Shown here in pieces: positions 32,239 to 38,864 of a stretch of 38,864 bases of DNA (positions are counted from its first letter, which is position 1; every line of letters starts with the position of its first letter). This DNA is from Pseudomonadota bacterium (GTDB lineage Bacteria > Pseudomonadota > Alphaproteobacteria > Acetobacterales > Acetobacteraceae), in NCBI GenBank assembly GCA_021816925.1, contig JAKAWQ010000035.1:1-38864 (forward strand), in the 5' to 3' direction. Made by a program: the position numbers and the translations under genes. The notes under the pieces are model-generated. The model ran no database searches. It had not been told where the DNA came from and was given only the letters and a program-made list of their open reading frames with translations.

Positions 32239-33927
32239 CTATCTCCGGTGCGGAGCGAGCTCGTCCATCAGCGCCGCCTGCCCGGCCAGGTGCGCCAGCA
32301 CCATCCCGCGCGCCATCGCCTCGCCGAACGCCTTGTCGTCGAGCCTGAGCGCCGCCAGCTTGTCTGCCAGCTCCGGCAGATCCCGCGCGCCCTCGACCGC
32401 TCGCCGCACCTCCTCCGTCATGCCCGCCAGCGCACCCGCCGCCTCCCGCGCCAGCCGCGCGTCCAGCGCGTCGAATATCGGCCCCGCGCCGGCCGCCTCC
32501 CGCGTCGCGAACCGGCTGAGCAGCCCGCGCATCCCCTCGATCGCCCTGAGATCGCTCGCCGGGTTGATCTCCGGGTGCGGATTGGGCTTGATTTTCACGT
32601 CGCTCTTCGCCAGCGGGTTCGCCGCGTCGCCCGCTCCCGCGCCCCCTCCGGCGCCCGGCGTCGCGCCCGGCAGTCCCGGCACCGGCGTCGGCACGCCGAT
32701 CACCTCGTCGTCTCCTTCCGGCTTCGTCAGTTGCAGCCGGTCCCTGATCTCTTCCGCTTTCGCCTTGAACCCGAGCGGCCCGAGATCGGCAACCGCGGCG
32801 ATCACGTCGCTCATCGGCACCTGTTCGGGGCGCCCGATCACGATCCGCGGATAGGCGCTCTGCGGCCCGAACGTGAAGGCGATCATCGGCTGCACGAGCT
32901 GCCGCGTCACGCTCGTCTGCAAGAGCCGCGCGTCGAACCGTTCCACGTCCTGCTCGACCGCCCGGTGCTCCTGCCCCACCGCGTGGCCGCCGTGGATCGC
33001 GTCCGTCGCCGCCGTCGATCCCAGCACCAGTTTGCTCACCTCGTAGTTCAGCCAGTTGCCGCGATCGGAATAGAGCGTGTGCCCCTCCCGTGCCTTCGCC
33101 TCCACGAACTCGATCTTCATGCTCTCCGGGATGATCGCCGCCAGATCCCCCGCGATCTGGCTGACCGCCTGCCAGAGCACCCGCTTGTCGCTCTCGCTCG
33201 CCGCCGGCCCGTAGGTGCCGACCCTCACCGGCAGCCCGTAGGCCTGCGTGAAGAGCGCCCAGTCCTTGAGCGTGTAGGCCGAATAGAGCCAGAGGAACGC
33301 AACCGCCCGCGTCACCCCGCTCCTCGCCGGCCCTCCGCTCTTCGATCGGTGCACGTGCAGCAGCCACTTGTGCGCCGCGAGATCGGCGAAGCCGGCCGCC
33401 GTCCGGAGCCAGAGCGTCTCGCCATCCTCCCAGGAGAGCTCGAAGAACCGTGGCGGCCGGTAGAGGATCTCCAGCGGGCGCACGCGCCCCGGCGCCGTCT
33501 CCCACACGATCTCGCTCGCGGAATATCCCTTCCCGATCGCGTCCGTGATATCGAACATCGCCCGCTCGAGCGCGCCCGTCGCCAGCCACTCGCGCACGAA
33601 ATCCGCGTGCTTGCGGCCGTCCTTCACGTCCGGCGCCTCTTCCACCGTCATCGGCAGCTGCACCACCTGCCGCCGGCGCTTGCCGAGCACGCTCGCATAG
33701 TGCGGAAAAAGCTCCTCGATCTCTTCGGCCAGGATCATCCAATCGTGCGTGTTGCCGCTGTCCGCCGCGCGCAAGATCACGCCGAGCCGCTCCGGCGCCA
33801 TCCCGTAGGCGAGATGCCCCTCGAACGGCGGCCGCGCCGAGAACGCGGAGGGTCCGGCGGTCTCTTTCCCGAGCCCCGCCATCGCCGCTCTCGGGATCGG
33901 ATTCCCGAACTGGTCAATCAGCGCCAT
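32239..33927 (-). CDS. Portal protein (Mu gp29, DUF935)
   Basis: A 562-residue portal protein, slightly longer than the Mu gp29 of about 510. MALIDQFGNPI is the classic DUF935 start; LDRPPRFFELSWED-like FYRPPRFFELSWEDG, GVTRAVAFLWLYSAYTLKDW and QEHRAVEQDVERFDARLLQT follow. A proline/glycine-rich linker (about 405-440) and a helical C-terminal extension make up the extra length. It overlaps the 100-residue gene by 14 bases. Confidence 0.92.
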   Translation of the reverse strand: MALIDQFGNPIPRAAMAGLGKETAGPSAFSARPPFEGHLAYGMAPERLGVILRAADSGNTHDWMILAEEIEELFPHYASVLGKRRRQVVQLPMTVEEAPDVKDGRKHADFVREWLATGALERAMFDITDAIGKGYSASEIVWETAPGRVRPLEILYRPPRFFELSWEDGETLWLRTAAGFADLAAHKWLLHVHRSKSGGPARSGVTRAVAFLWLYSAYTLKDWALFTQAYGLPVRVGTYGPAASESDKRVLWQAVSQIAGDLAAIIPESMKIEFVEAKAREGHTLYSDRGNWLNYEVSKLVLGSTAATDAIHGGHAVGQEHRAVEQDVERFDARLLQTSVTRQLVQPMIAFTFGPQSAYPRIVIGRPEQVPMSDVIAAVADLGPLGFKAKAEEIRDRLQLTKPEGDDEVIGVPTPVPGLPGATPGAGGGAGAGDAANPLAKSDVKIKPNPHPEINPASDLRAIEGMRGLLSRFATREAAGAGPIFDALDARLAREAAGALAGMTEEVRRAVEGARDLPELADKLAALRLDDKAFGEAMARGMVLAHLAGQAALMDELAPHRR

Positions 33928-34216
33928 CGAACGCCCTCACGATCGGATCGTCCGGGTTCGCCCGCGGCGCCAGCATCCGCGGCAGCGCCCGCCGGTGCTT
34001 CCACGCAAGGCGCCTGATCCTCGCCCGCGTGAGCGCGCTCGCCCGCGCCAGGTCGAAGCGCTGCATCTCCGTCACGAACCGCCGATCGGAGGTCCGCGCG
34101 ATCGGCACCTTGGCCAGCTCGCGCACCATTTCCCGCATCCCCGCCAGCTCCGCCCGCTCCTGGTCCTGCGCTTCCCGCTCGCGCTCCGGCGGCACACTCC
34201 TCGCCGCGTAGCTCAT
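33914..34216 (-). CDS. 100-residue protein between terminase and portal genes
   Basis: The ATG at 34216 overlaps the terminase stop (ATGA). The protein has a charged helical N-terminal half (EREREAQDQERAELAGMREM) and a basic C-terminal part (RARIRRLAWKHRRALPRMLA). No equivalent in Mu itself is recognised. DNA binding or a role at the packaging vertex is possible from charge and position, but is inference only. Confidence 0.6.
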   Translation of the reverse strand: MSYAARSVPPEREREAQDQERAELAGMREMVRELAKVPIARTSDRRFVTEMQRFDLARASALTRARIRRLAWKHRRALPRMLAPRANPDDPIVRAFDGAD

Positions 34217-35754
34217 CCGTAAAGCCGCCCGCGCAAGGAGGGCAGCCACGCGCGTCCCGGCTCGCGCCGGTCTTCCGCCTCCTCGTCCGGCCGCTCCTGC
34301 CAGCGCTTTTCCTCTTTCTCGCGCTGCGCCGCCCGATATTCATAGACCTCCGCGTCCGCCCGGCTCGCCGCATAGGCGAGCGCCGAGGCGATCGCCGCGT
34401 CTCCGTGCCGCCGCTTCCCCTCCTCGTCCTTCGTCGCCAGCGGCACCCGCGCCACGCCTCGCACCAGCTTCACCGCCCGCAGGTCGCCGAGAATCTCCCG
34501 GTCCTTCGGCAGCGTGATCGTCGCGTCCTCGAACGCCGCCTTCCACGCCGCCATGTTCTCCCGATACCAGGGCTCGTTCAGCATCACCGGAACGACCCGG
34601 CTCCCCCACCGCTGCACCGTCTCCTCGGCAAGCTGCATCCCGAGCCCGGTCGCATCCATCGCCCCACCCCGGAACCGCGGCAGCTTCCCGATCACGTGCC
34701 ACAGCACCTCCCGCTGCTGGCCGAACGGCACGGCGCGCATCTCGGCCACCAGCACCGTCCGCCGCACCATCCGCTCGCCGATCGCGAGCACCCAGAGCAC
34801 GCTGAGATCGCCCCGCCGTCCCACGTCGAAGCCGAAGCAGTGCGGCTCATCCCGAAGCCCGCTCAGCACCGGCGCCAGGTGATCCTCGGCCCACTCGGCC
34901 GCCTCGGCCCTCCTCAGATGCTCGGCCCAGAGCTCGAACCCCGGCTCCGGCTCCCATCTGATCACCGCCGCGCCCTCTTCCATCCGCGCCTCGATCAGCG
35001 GCAGCGGCAGGAAGGCTCCCGTGCTCTGGCTCGGCACGCAGAAGAGCTCCTCCTCCGCGCCGTCGCCGTAGAACGCGATGATCTCCGCCCGCCACGCGCG
35101 CTCTCCTTCCTCGCTCCAGGCCTTCCCGCTCTTCAGGCAGATCCTCTTGTAGAGCCCCTCTTCGAGCGCCTCGTCGAACGTCACCCGTTGCAGCCAGTAG
35201 GGGCGCCGTCCCGCCCGCACGTCGTTCACCAGGACCGCGAACGGATTGAGATCGCCCTGGTGCGTCGAGATCACGATCACGCTGCCGCCCCAGATCAGGA
35301 GCGCGAACGCCGCCTTCAGCAGCTCCTCGAGCTCGTCGTGGAACGCCGCCTCGTCGATGATGACGAGCCCCTGCATCCCTCTGAGCGCCCGCGCGACCGA
35401 AGGCAGCGCCAGCACCTTGTTGCCGGACCGGAACTCCACGCGGTAGGCCTTCTCCGCCTTTTCCGGATGCTCCGGATCGCTCCAGAAGCTCTCCTTCACC
35501 TCCGCCGCCGCCGGCTCGATCGAGCGCGCCCACTCCGCCACGTAGTCGATGAACTCGCGCGCCATCTCGAGGTTGTAGCCGGTGTAGAAGACGTCCGAGC
35601 CTTCCCGCGCTGCCGCCGTCAGCGCCGCCTTCAGCGCCGCCACCCACGAAAATCCCGTCCGCCGGCTCTTCTCCACCACCACCACCCGCTCGGCGTCCGC
35701 CGCCGCCAGGAAGCGCCGCTGGTAAGGCAGGAGCAGCTCCGGCGCCGCGCTCAT
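34213..35754 (-). CDS. Terminase large subunit (Mu gp28-like)
   Basis: A 513-residue packaging motor and nuclease. The Walker A-like element EKSRRTGFSW (28-37) is the variant used by the gp28 family; Walker B is LVIIDEAAF with D134 and E135, followed by STHQGD (coupling motif). The C-terminal nuclease part shows FGFDVGRRGDLSVLWVLAIG, AMDATGLGM and KRRHGDAAIASALA acidic clusters. Its ATG overlaps the preceding 52-residue gene stop (ATGA). Confidence 0.93.
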   Translation of the reverse strand: MSAAPELLLPYQRRFLAAADAERVVVVEKSRRTGFSWVAALKAALTAAAREGSDVFYTGYNLEMAREFIDYVAEWARSIEPAAAEVKESFWSDPEHPEKAEKAYRVEFRSGNKVLALPSVARALRGMQGLVIIDEAAFHDELEELLKAAFALLIWGGSVIVISTHQGDLNPFAVLVNDVRAGRRPYWLQRVTFDEALEEGLYKRICLKSGKAWSEEGERAWRAEIIAFYGDGAEEELFCVPSQSTGAFLPLPLIEARMEEGAAVIRWEPEPGFELWAEHLRRAEAAEWAEDHLAPVLSGLRDEPHCFGFDVGRRGDLSVLWVLAIGERMVRRTVLVAEMRAVPFGQQREVLWHVIGKLPRFRGGAMDATGLGMQLAEETVQRWGSRVVPVMLNEPWYRENMAAWKAAFEDATITLPKDREILGDLRAVKLVRGVARVPLATKDEEGKRRHGDAAIASALAYAASRADAEVYEYRAAQREKEEKRWQERPDEEAEDRREPGRAWLPSLRGRLYG

Positions 35755-35909
35755 TCCGCGCCTTCCTCGCTCACGCTCTCCGGATGCGCCCGCGCCCATT
35801 CGAGAAGCTCCATCAGGTCGCGCCTCAGCAGATGCCTTCCCACGCCCAGCGGCTCGGACTCCCGCAGGAGGGCCACCAGCATGGCCGCGAAGTCCGTAAG
35901 CGCGCTCAC
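35751..35909 (-). CDS. 52-residue protein between small and large terminase genes
   Basis: The GTG at 35909 overlaps the small terminase stop (GTGA), and the TGA overlaps the large terminase ATG. The sequence SALTDFAAMLVALLRESEPL, then LMELLEWARAHPESVSEEG, is helical. The perfect coupling on both sides and protein-like composition make it credible. Function unknown; a terminase accessory is possible. Confidence 0.6.
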   Translation of the reverse strand: MSALTDFAAMLVALLRESEPLGVGRHLLRRDLMELLEWARAHPESVSEEGAE

Positions 35910-36472
35910 GCCGCCACTCCGAAGATCCCGCTCTTGATCGCCGCGATCGTCTCCGCGCTGATCCCCTGCTTCCGCGCCACGTTCTCCGCCGCCGCCGCCG
36001 CCGCCGATCGCGCCCGCTCGGCCGCCCGTGCTTCCGCCTTCGCCAGGAACTCCACGTTCCCCTTGCTCGCCCGCGCCAGGTGATCCAGCGCCTTTGCCAG
36101 CAGCATCGCTCCTTGCGGATCGCCGGCGAGCGCCGCCTGCCCGCTCTCTTCGATCTCCTCTCCGTCCGCCGCCTTCATGAAAACGTCGAGGATCGCCGAG
36201 TGCAGCAGCTCGATATTGAGCCGCGCCGTCCGGCTCTCCGGCGCCTCGCCGAGCTCGCGCACCAGCGCCTCGGCAACCGCCCGGCTCCTCCGCATCTTCT
36301 CGCCGAGCGCATCCAGCCCCTTCACGTGGCGCCCGAGCGCCGAGCGGCTCACCTCGGCGTCCATCTCCCGGAGTCGCGCCATGATCTCGTCGATCGTCCG
36401 TCCCTGCCCGCGGAGCTTGCCGATCAGTCCGCGTATCTCGTCGGGCAGCCGCGCCACGCTCGAGGGCCGCAT
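35906..36472 (-). CDS. Terminase small subunit-like (Mu gp27, DUF3486)
   Basis: A 188-residue helical protein. SSVARLPDEIRGLIGKLRGQ, then TIDEIMARLREMDAEVSRSA and GRHVKGLD, form the helix-turn-helix start typical of DUF3486 (gp27). It ends in an alanine-rich helix (KAEARAAERARSAAAAAAEN). It probably recognises phage DNA for packaging. One base separates it from the gp26-like gene. Confidence 0.88.
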   Translation of the reverse strand: MRPSSVARLPDEIRGLIGKLRGQGRTIDEIMARLREMDAEVSRSALGRHVKGLDALGEKMRRSRAVAEALVRELGEAPESRTARLNIELLHSAILDVFMKAADGEEIEESGQAALAGDPQGAMLLAKALDHLARASKGNVEFLAKAEARAAERARSAAAAAAENVARKQGISAETIAAIKSGIFGVAA

Positions 36473-36473
36473 C

Positions 36474-36773
36474 TCACGGTCCCCGCCGCGCGATGCCCGG
36501 ATGCAGCCGCCCTTGCGCCACGTCGAGGCCGCCTTGCGTGAGCTTGCCGATCCAGAGCGCGCCTCCTGCGCCCTCGATCTCCTCGATCGCGACCAGGCCG
36601 TGTTCCCGGAGCCACGCCAGATCCGCTCGCAGCACGTCCCGCCCCACCCGGTGCCCGAAATGGTCGAGCACGCGCCGGAGCGCGCCTTCGTTCAGGCTGT
36701 AGCCGCTCGCCTCTTCGAGGCTCCGCAGCACCACCAGCCGCCGGTCCTCGGCCAGCACCTCAGGAAAGCTCAC
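36474..36773 (-). CDS. Mu gp26-like protein (VpaChn25_0724 family)
   Basis: A 99-residue winged-helix-like protein: MSFPEVLAEDRRLVVLRSLE, GYSLNEGALRRVLDHFGHRV, DLAWLREHGLVAIEE and LTQGGLDVAQGR. This arrangement is the conserved gene upstream of gp27 in Mu-like phages. It overlaps the DUF2730 gene by 14 bases. Its role is unknown; DNA binding is suggested by the fold pattern. Confidence 0.83.
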   Translation of the reverse strand: MSFPEVLAEDRRLVVLRSLEEASGYSLNEGALRRVLDHFGHRVGRDVLRADLAWLREHGLVAIEEIEGAGGALWIGKLTQGGLDVAQGRLHPGIARRGP

Positions 36774-37101
36774 CGCGCGGCGTCCTCAATTGCTGCTGAT
36801 AGAGAAGATCGACCAGGTGCTCGACGCGCTTCATTCCCGCCCCGAGCCCGTGGACCGAGGTCGTCGCCGAGGCGACGGCCGCCTCGACCGCGGCCAGCCG
36901 CGTCGAAACCGCCCCCAGGTCGGAATGCGTCGGCGTGGCGTGTATCCTCGCCTGGATCGTGTCGAGCTCCCGCGCCAGCGGCTCTATGTCGGCGCGCCGC
37001 ACGAAGTCCCGCGTCATCGCCGCCCTGAGCATCGCCATGATGCTGGCGCCGACCACCGCCGAAATCGCCGAGATCGCGCCGACCGCGGACCATGCGTCCA
37101 T
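36760..37101 (-). CDS. DUF2730 membrane protein (Mu gp25-like)
   Basis: A 113-residue protein: an N-terminal membrane helix (about 5-27, WSAVGAISAISAVVGASIMA), then a coiled-coil-like part (RADIEPLARELDTIQARIHA, LAAVEAAVASATTSVHGLGA). DUF2730 proteins stand at this place in Mu-like phages, between the lysis and terminase genes. The ATG at 37101 is the first in frame after the peptidase stop at 37113. Confidence 0.8.
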   Translation of the reverse strand: MDAWSAVGAISAISAVVGASIMAMLRAAMTRDFVRRADIEPLARELDTIQARIHATPTHSDLGAVSTRLAAVEAAVASATTSVHGLGAGMKRVEHLVDLLYQQQLRTPRGELS

Positions 37102-37112
37102 GATGCCGGCGC

Positions 37113-37886
37113 TCAAAGGCCGCTCCTCACCGCCTGCATGTCCGCCTCGAGCGCGTCCCAGTCCACTTTCGGCCGCACGAAATCCTCGGAAAGGAGCCCG
37201 TAGGCCTCGCTCGCGTAGGCCGCCCAGAAAGCCCAGGTCATCCGCTTCGGCTCGCCCCACGTGATGCAGACGAGCCCCTCCGGCCCGTAGCCCACGATCG
37301 GCACCGCGTGGCCGCCCCAGCTCCCCGCGGCCGCGTCGCCGGAACGCTCGGCCGGCGCGTCCCATACTTCCTGCCTCTGCGCGGCGAGCGGCATCTCGAG
37401 CCCCGCATAGACCGCCCCGAGCCACGCCACGCCGGCGCGCACGTCCCTCATGAACGCTGGCTCGATCGCGCAGAACCCGGCCACCACGTCCTTCACGCCG
37501 CCGATCTCGAAGCCCGCCCCGCTCCAGTGCGCGAGCACGTCGAGCGCGTTCGCGCCCTGGTCGCTCGCCGCGTCGCCGGGCCGGTAGCCGAACGCCTCGT
37601 ATCCCGCGATCGCTTCCTCGGGCGTCATCGCCCGCGGGTGCCCCGCGCGGCTGCTCCAGAGGAGGGCGGCATGCCCGACCGCGGCGATCGTGCAATCCCC
37701 GAGCCTGTCGTTCCCGAGCATCCCCCACGCCGTCACGTCCCCGCTCCGGTCGAGCGCCGGAGGAACGGGCGGCAGCGGCGTTCCGCGGCCCCACGGCTCC
37801 GCGAGATAGTACTTGAGCGAGCCGAGCGCACGAGGCCGCCCCCGCGCCCGCGTCTTCCCGAGCCGCATCCCCGAATGGTCGGCCAT
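37113..37886 (-). CDS. Papain-like cysteine peptidase family protein
   Basis: A 257-residue protein. WGMLGNDRLGDCTIAAVGHA holds a candidate nucleophile cysteine preceded by G-D, and SWGGHAVPIVGYGPEGLVCI the general-base histidine; LVCITWGEPKRMTWAFWAAY follows in the usual place. This matches an uncharacterised C1/C39-like family known from phages and actinobacteria. Located near the lysis end of the late region, it might cut peptidoglycan cross-bridges or a phage protein. No signal peptide. TGATG coupling with the upstream gene. Confidence 0.75.
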   Translation of the reverse strand: MADHSGMRLGKTRARGRPRALGSLKYYLAEPWGRGTPLPPVPPALDRSGDVTAWGMLGNDRLGDCTIAAVGHAALLWSSRAGHPRAMTPEEAIAGYEAFGYRPGDAASDQGANALDVLAHWSGAGFEIGGVKDVVAGFCAIEPAFMRDVRAGVAWLGAVYAGLEMPLAAQRQEVWDAPAERSGDAAAGSWGGHAVPIVGYGPEGLVCITWGEPKRMTWAFWAAYASEAYGLLSEDFVRPKVDWDALEADMQAVRSGL

Positions 37887-38278
37887 CAGCCCGCACCCGC
37901 CGGCGGCACGAAGCAGTAGATGTAGGGACGCGGCCCCGCGTGGTCGGTCCACACCACCGCCGATCCGTCAGGAAAGGGCGGATAATGGTCGAGCACCTTG
38001 TCCGGCGGCACGTACTGCCAGCCGCCCTCGAGCAGCACCCGCCAGGCGCCCACCGCCATGTCGAACCGCGCGGTCACCACGCGGCCGTCCGCAACGCCGC
38101 AGCAATTGACGCCAAAGCGGTTCGTCGCCTTCTCGAACCACGCATGCAGCTTCGGATCGAGCCTTCCCGCCGGCGGCCGCGCCGCCGCGCGGCGCCTGAG
38201 CACGCACGCGGTGCCAGCCGCCAGCAGCGCCAGCATCGCCCGGCGCCGCTCGCGGCAGCGTGCGCATCCCTTCCTCAC
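37886..38278 (-). CDS. Small exported or membrane protein, uncharacterised family
   Basis: A 130-residue protein; the GTG overlaps the lipoprotein stop (GTGA). The basic N-terminus (RKGCARCRERRR) and hydrophobic LALLAAGTACVL suggest a membrane anchor with a cluster of cysteines. The body has a recognisable pattern, NRFGVNCCGVADGRVV, then WRVLLEGGWQYVPPDKVLDH and YIYCFVPP, resembling small uncharacterised alphaproteobacterial proteins with CC...DG...W..VP..... CF.P. Function unknown. Confidence 0.65.
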   Translation of the reverse strand: MRKGCARCRERRRAMLALLAAGTACVLRRRAAARPPAGRLDPKLHAWFEKATNRFGVNCCGVADGRVVTARFDMAVGAWRVLLEGGWQYVPPDKVLDHYPPFPDGSAVVWTDHAGPRPYIYCFVPPAGAG

Positions 38279-38799
38279 GGCCCCACCGGCAGCACGTGCG
38301 GCGCCGGAATCGGCACCGGCGCGACCTCGGGCCCGAGCCGCAACGTCAGCGCCGGCGCGCTCGGCTGGCCCGCGAGGCCAGCGTGGCCCGCGATCAGCGC
38401 GTCGATGATCGTCATCCCGACATCGATCGCCGTCTTCGTCGCCGGATCGATCGGCATCACCGCCAGCACCGCCGCGATATCCTGGCTCACCGTCTCCGCC
38501 AGCAGCGCCACGCTCGCCGCCGACCCCGGCGCCTCGAACGCCGCCACCGATGCCTTGGCGACCGCGATCACGTTCTCCGCCGCCGTCGCCTCCGAAGGCG
38601 TCGTCGTCGCCGCGCTCGTGTAGACCGTCGCGCCCGCTTCCAGCGCCGCGAGGATCGCGTCTGCCTCCGCCTGCGCGTTCGCCAGTGTCACCACCGGGCT
38701 CGTTGCGCTCGCGGCACACGCCGCCAGCAGGAGCGCGCCCGAGAGCGCCAGGAGGGCCCTCACTTCGTAATAGCGGCAAAACCCCGGGCGAGGTTGCAT
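38275..38799 (-). CDS. Predicted lipoprotein
   Basis: A 174-residue protein from the ATG at 38799 (weak GGGG ribosome site). It has a lipobox-type signal, LALSGALLLAACAAS, with the cysteine as lipidation site. A shorter GTG start at 38763 would give a compact signal (RALLALSGALLLAAC) and a TTG at 38835 a longer one; the choice is open. The mature part is alanine-rich and helical, ending in a proline-rich tail. It may belong to the lysis module (spanin-like) or be a lysogenic surface protein. Right of it only 65 bases remain. Confidence 0.68.
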   Translation of the reverse strand: MQPRPGFCRYYEVRALLALSGALLLAACAASATSPVVTLANAQAEADAILAALEAGATVYTSAATTTPSEATAAENVIAVAKASVAAFEAPGSAASVALLAETVSQDIAAVLAVMPIDPATKTAIDVGMTIIDALIAGHAGLAGQPSAPALTLRLGPEVAPVPIPAPHVLPVGP

Positions 38800-38864
38800 T
38801 TTGTGCTTGCCCCGACGCGGGCGACTCGGATTCAAGCTATGTGTGAGCCCACCGGATGACCTTG

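Larger units (their letters stand above)
9925..38864 (-). mobile_element. Mu-like transposable prophage, late region (continues past the window)
   Basis: About 29 kb of uniformly minus-strand genes follow the Mu late-gene order: DUF2730, gp26-like, gp27-like, gp28 terminase, gp29 portal, gp30 F-like, gp31 G-like, gp32 protease, gp34 head, gp36, gp37, gp38, sheath, tube, gp41 chaperone, tape measure, gp43 to gp48, fibres. The contractile sheath and gp25-like baseplate gene indicate a myovirus. No early genes are in the window, so transposase, repressor and the other end lie to the right. No late gene seen is broken, so the virion-assembly part looks functional. Confidence 0.93.

Noticed and set aside
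31039-34017. 992-codon plus-strand frame opposite the head genes, and similar long plus-strand frames at 15794-17263, 21943-23634, 24644-26560 and 27834-29780
   Set aside because: They are arginine/histidine-rich shadows caused by high GC at third codon positions. The minus strand holds recognisable phage proteins throughout.
38837-38864. End of an upstream gene (KVIRWAHT followed by TAG at 38839-38837)
   Set aside because: Only eight codons are inside the window and no family can be recognised from them.
1-38864. CRISPR arrays, tRNA or rRNA genes
   Set aside because: No regularly spaced repeats were found, and no cloverleaf or ribosomal RNA sequence was recognised on reading; a covariance-model search was not possible here.

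Overview
The window is very GC-rich and reads as an alphaproteobacterial chromosome, most likely Acetobacteraceae or another Rhodospirillales lineage. That placement is inferred from base composition, the TadE/TadG genes, the ada-oxygenase-alkB operon and the character of the prophage; no rRNA or tRNA gene was seen to confirm it.

The window has two halves. Positions 1-9924 are host DNA. They hold two decayed ABC-exporter genes facing away from each other (about 185-2231), an intact short-chain dehydrogenase (2258-2923), a 560-base stretch with no convincing gene, and three TadG/TadE-type minor pilin genes (3484-5917). On the minus strand follow a three-gene alkylation-repair operon, ada, a 2-oxoglutarate oxygenase and alkB (8444 down to 5969), then a MetX-like alpha/beta hydrolase (9704-8655) and the 3' end of a metallophosphoesterase gene (9924-9745).

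From 9925 to the right edge the window is one transposable, Mu-like, contractile-tailed prophage. All its genes lie on the minus strand. Read in transcription order (right to left) they are: lipoprotein, small exported protein, papain-like cysteine peptidase, DUF2730, gp26-like protein, small terminase, 52-residue protein, large terminase, 100-residue protein, portal, F-like head protein, 40-residue protein, G-like tail completion protein, protease/scaffold, decoration protein, major head protein, FluMu-like small protein, gp36, gp37, gp38, sheath, tube, tail chaperone with frameshift product, tape measure, circularisation protein, hub, spike, gp46, gp47, gp48, fibre, fibre-assembly-like protein, five small uncharacterised tail-end proteins, and a 968-residue tailspike-like fibre. 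Nearly every junction overlaps by 1-4 bases. Only two gaps exceed 20 bases, and both carry the same 16-base sequence, a candidate late promoter or activator site. One gap lies just upstream of the protease gene, where Mu has its PI late promoter. The early region (repressor, transposase) and the other prophage end lie beyond the window.

The late end of the prophage can be placed closely. Metallophosphoesterase coding sequence stops at 9924, a 5'-TG terminus starts at 9925, and two direct repeats spaced 22 bases apart follow. This matches Mu-type transposase-site architecture and shows that insertion destroyed the host gene. Further points are a T TTT TTG -1 frameshift site in the tail chaperone gene, an internal ribosome site in the protease gene that would give a separate scaffold, tandemly duplicated tail proteins with signal-peptide-like N-termini, and a candidate Ada operator.
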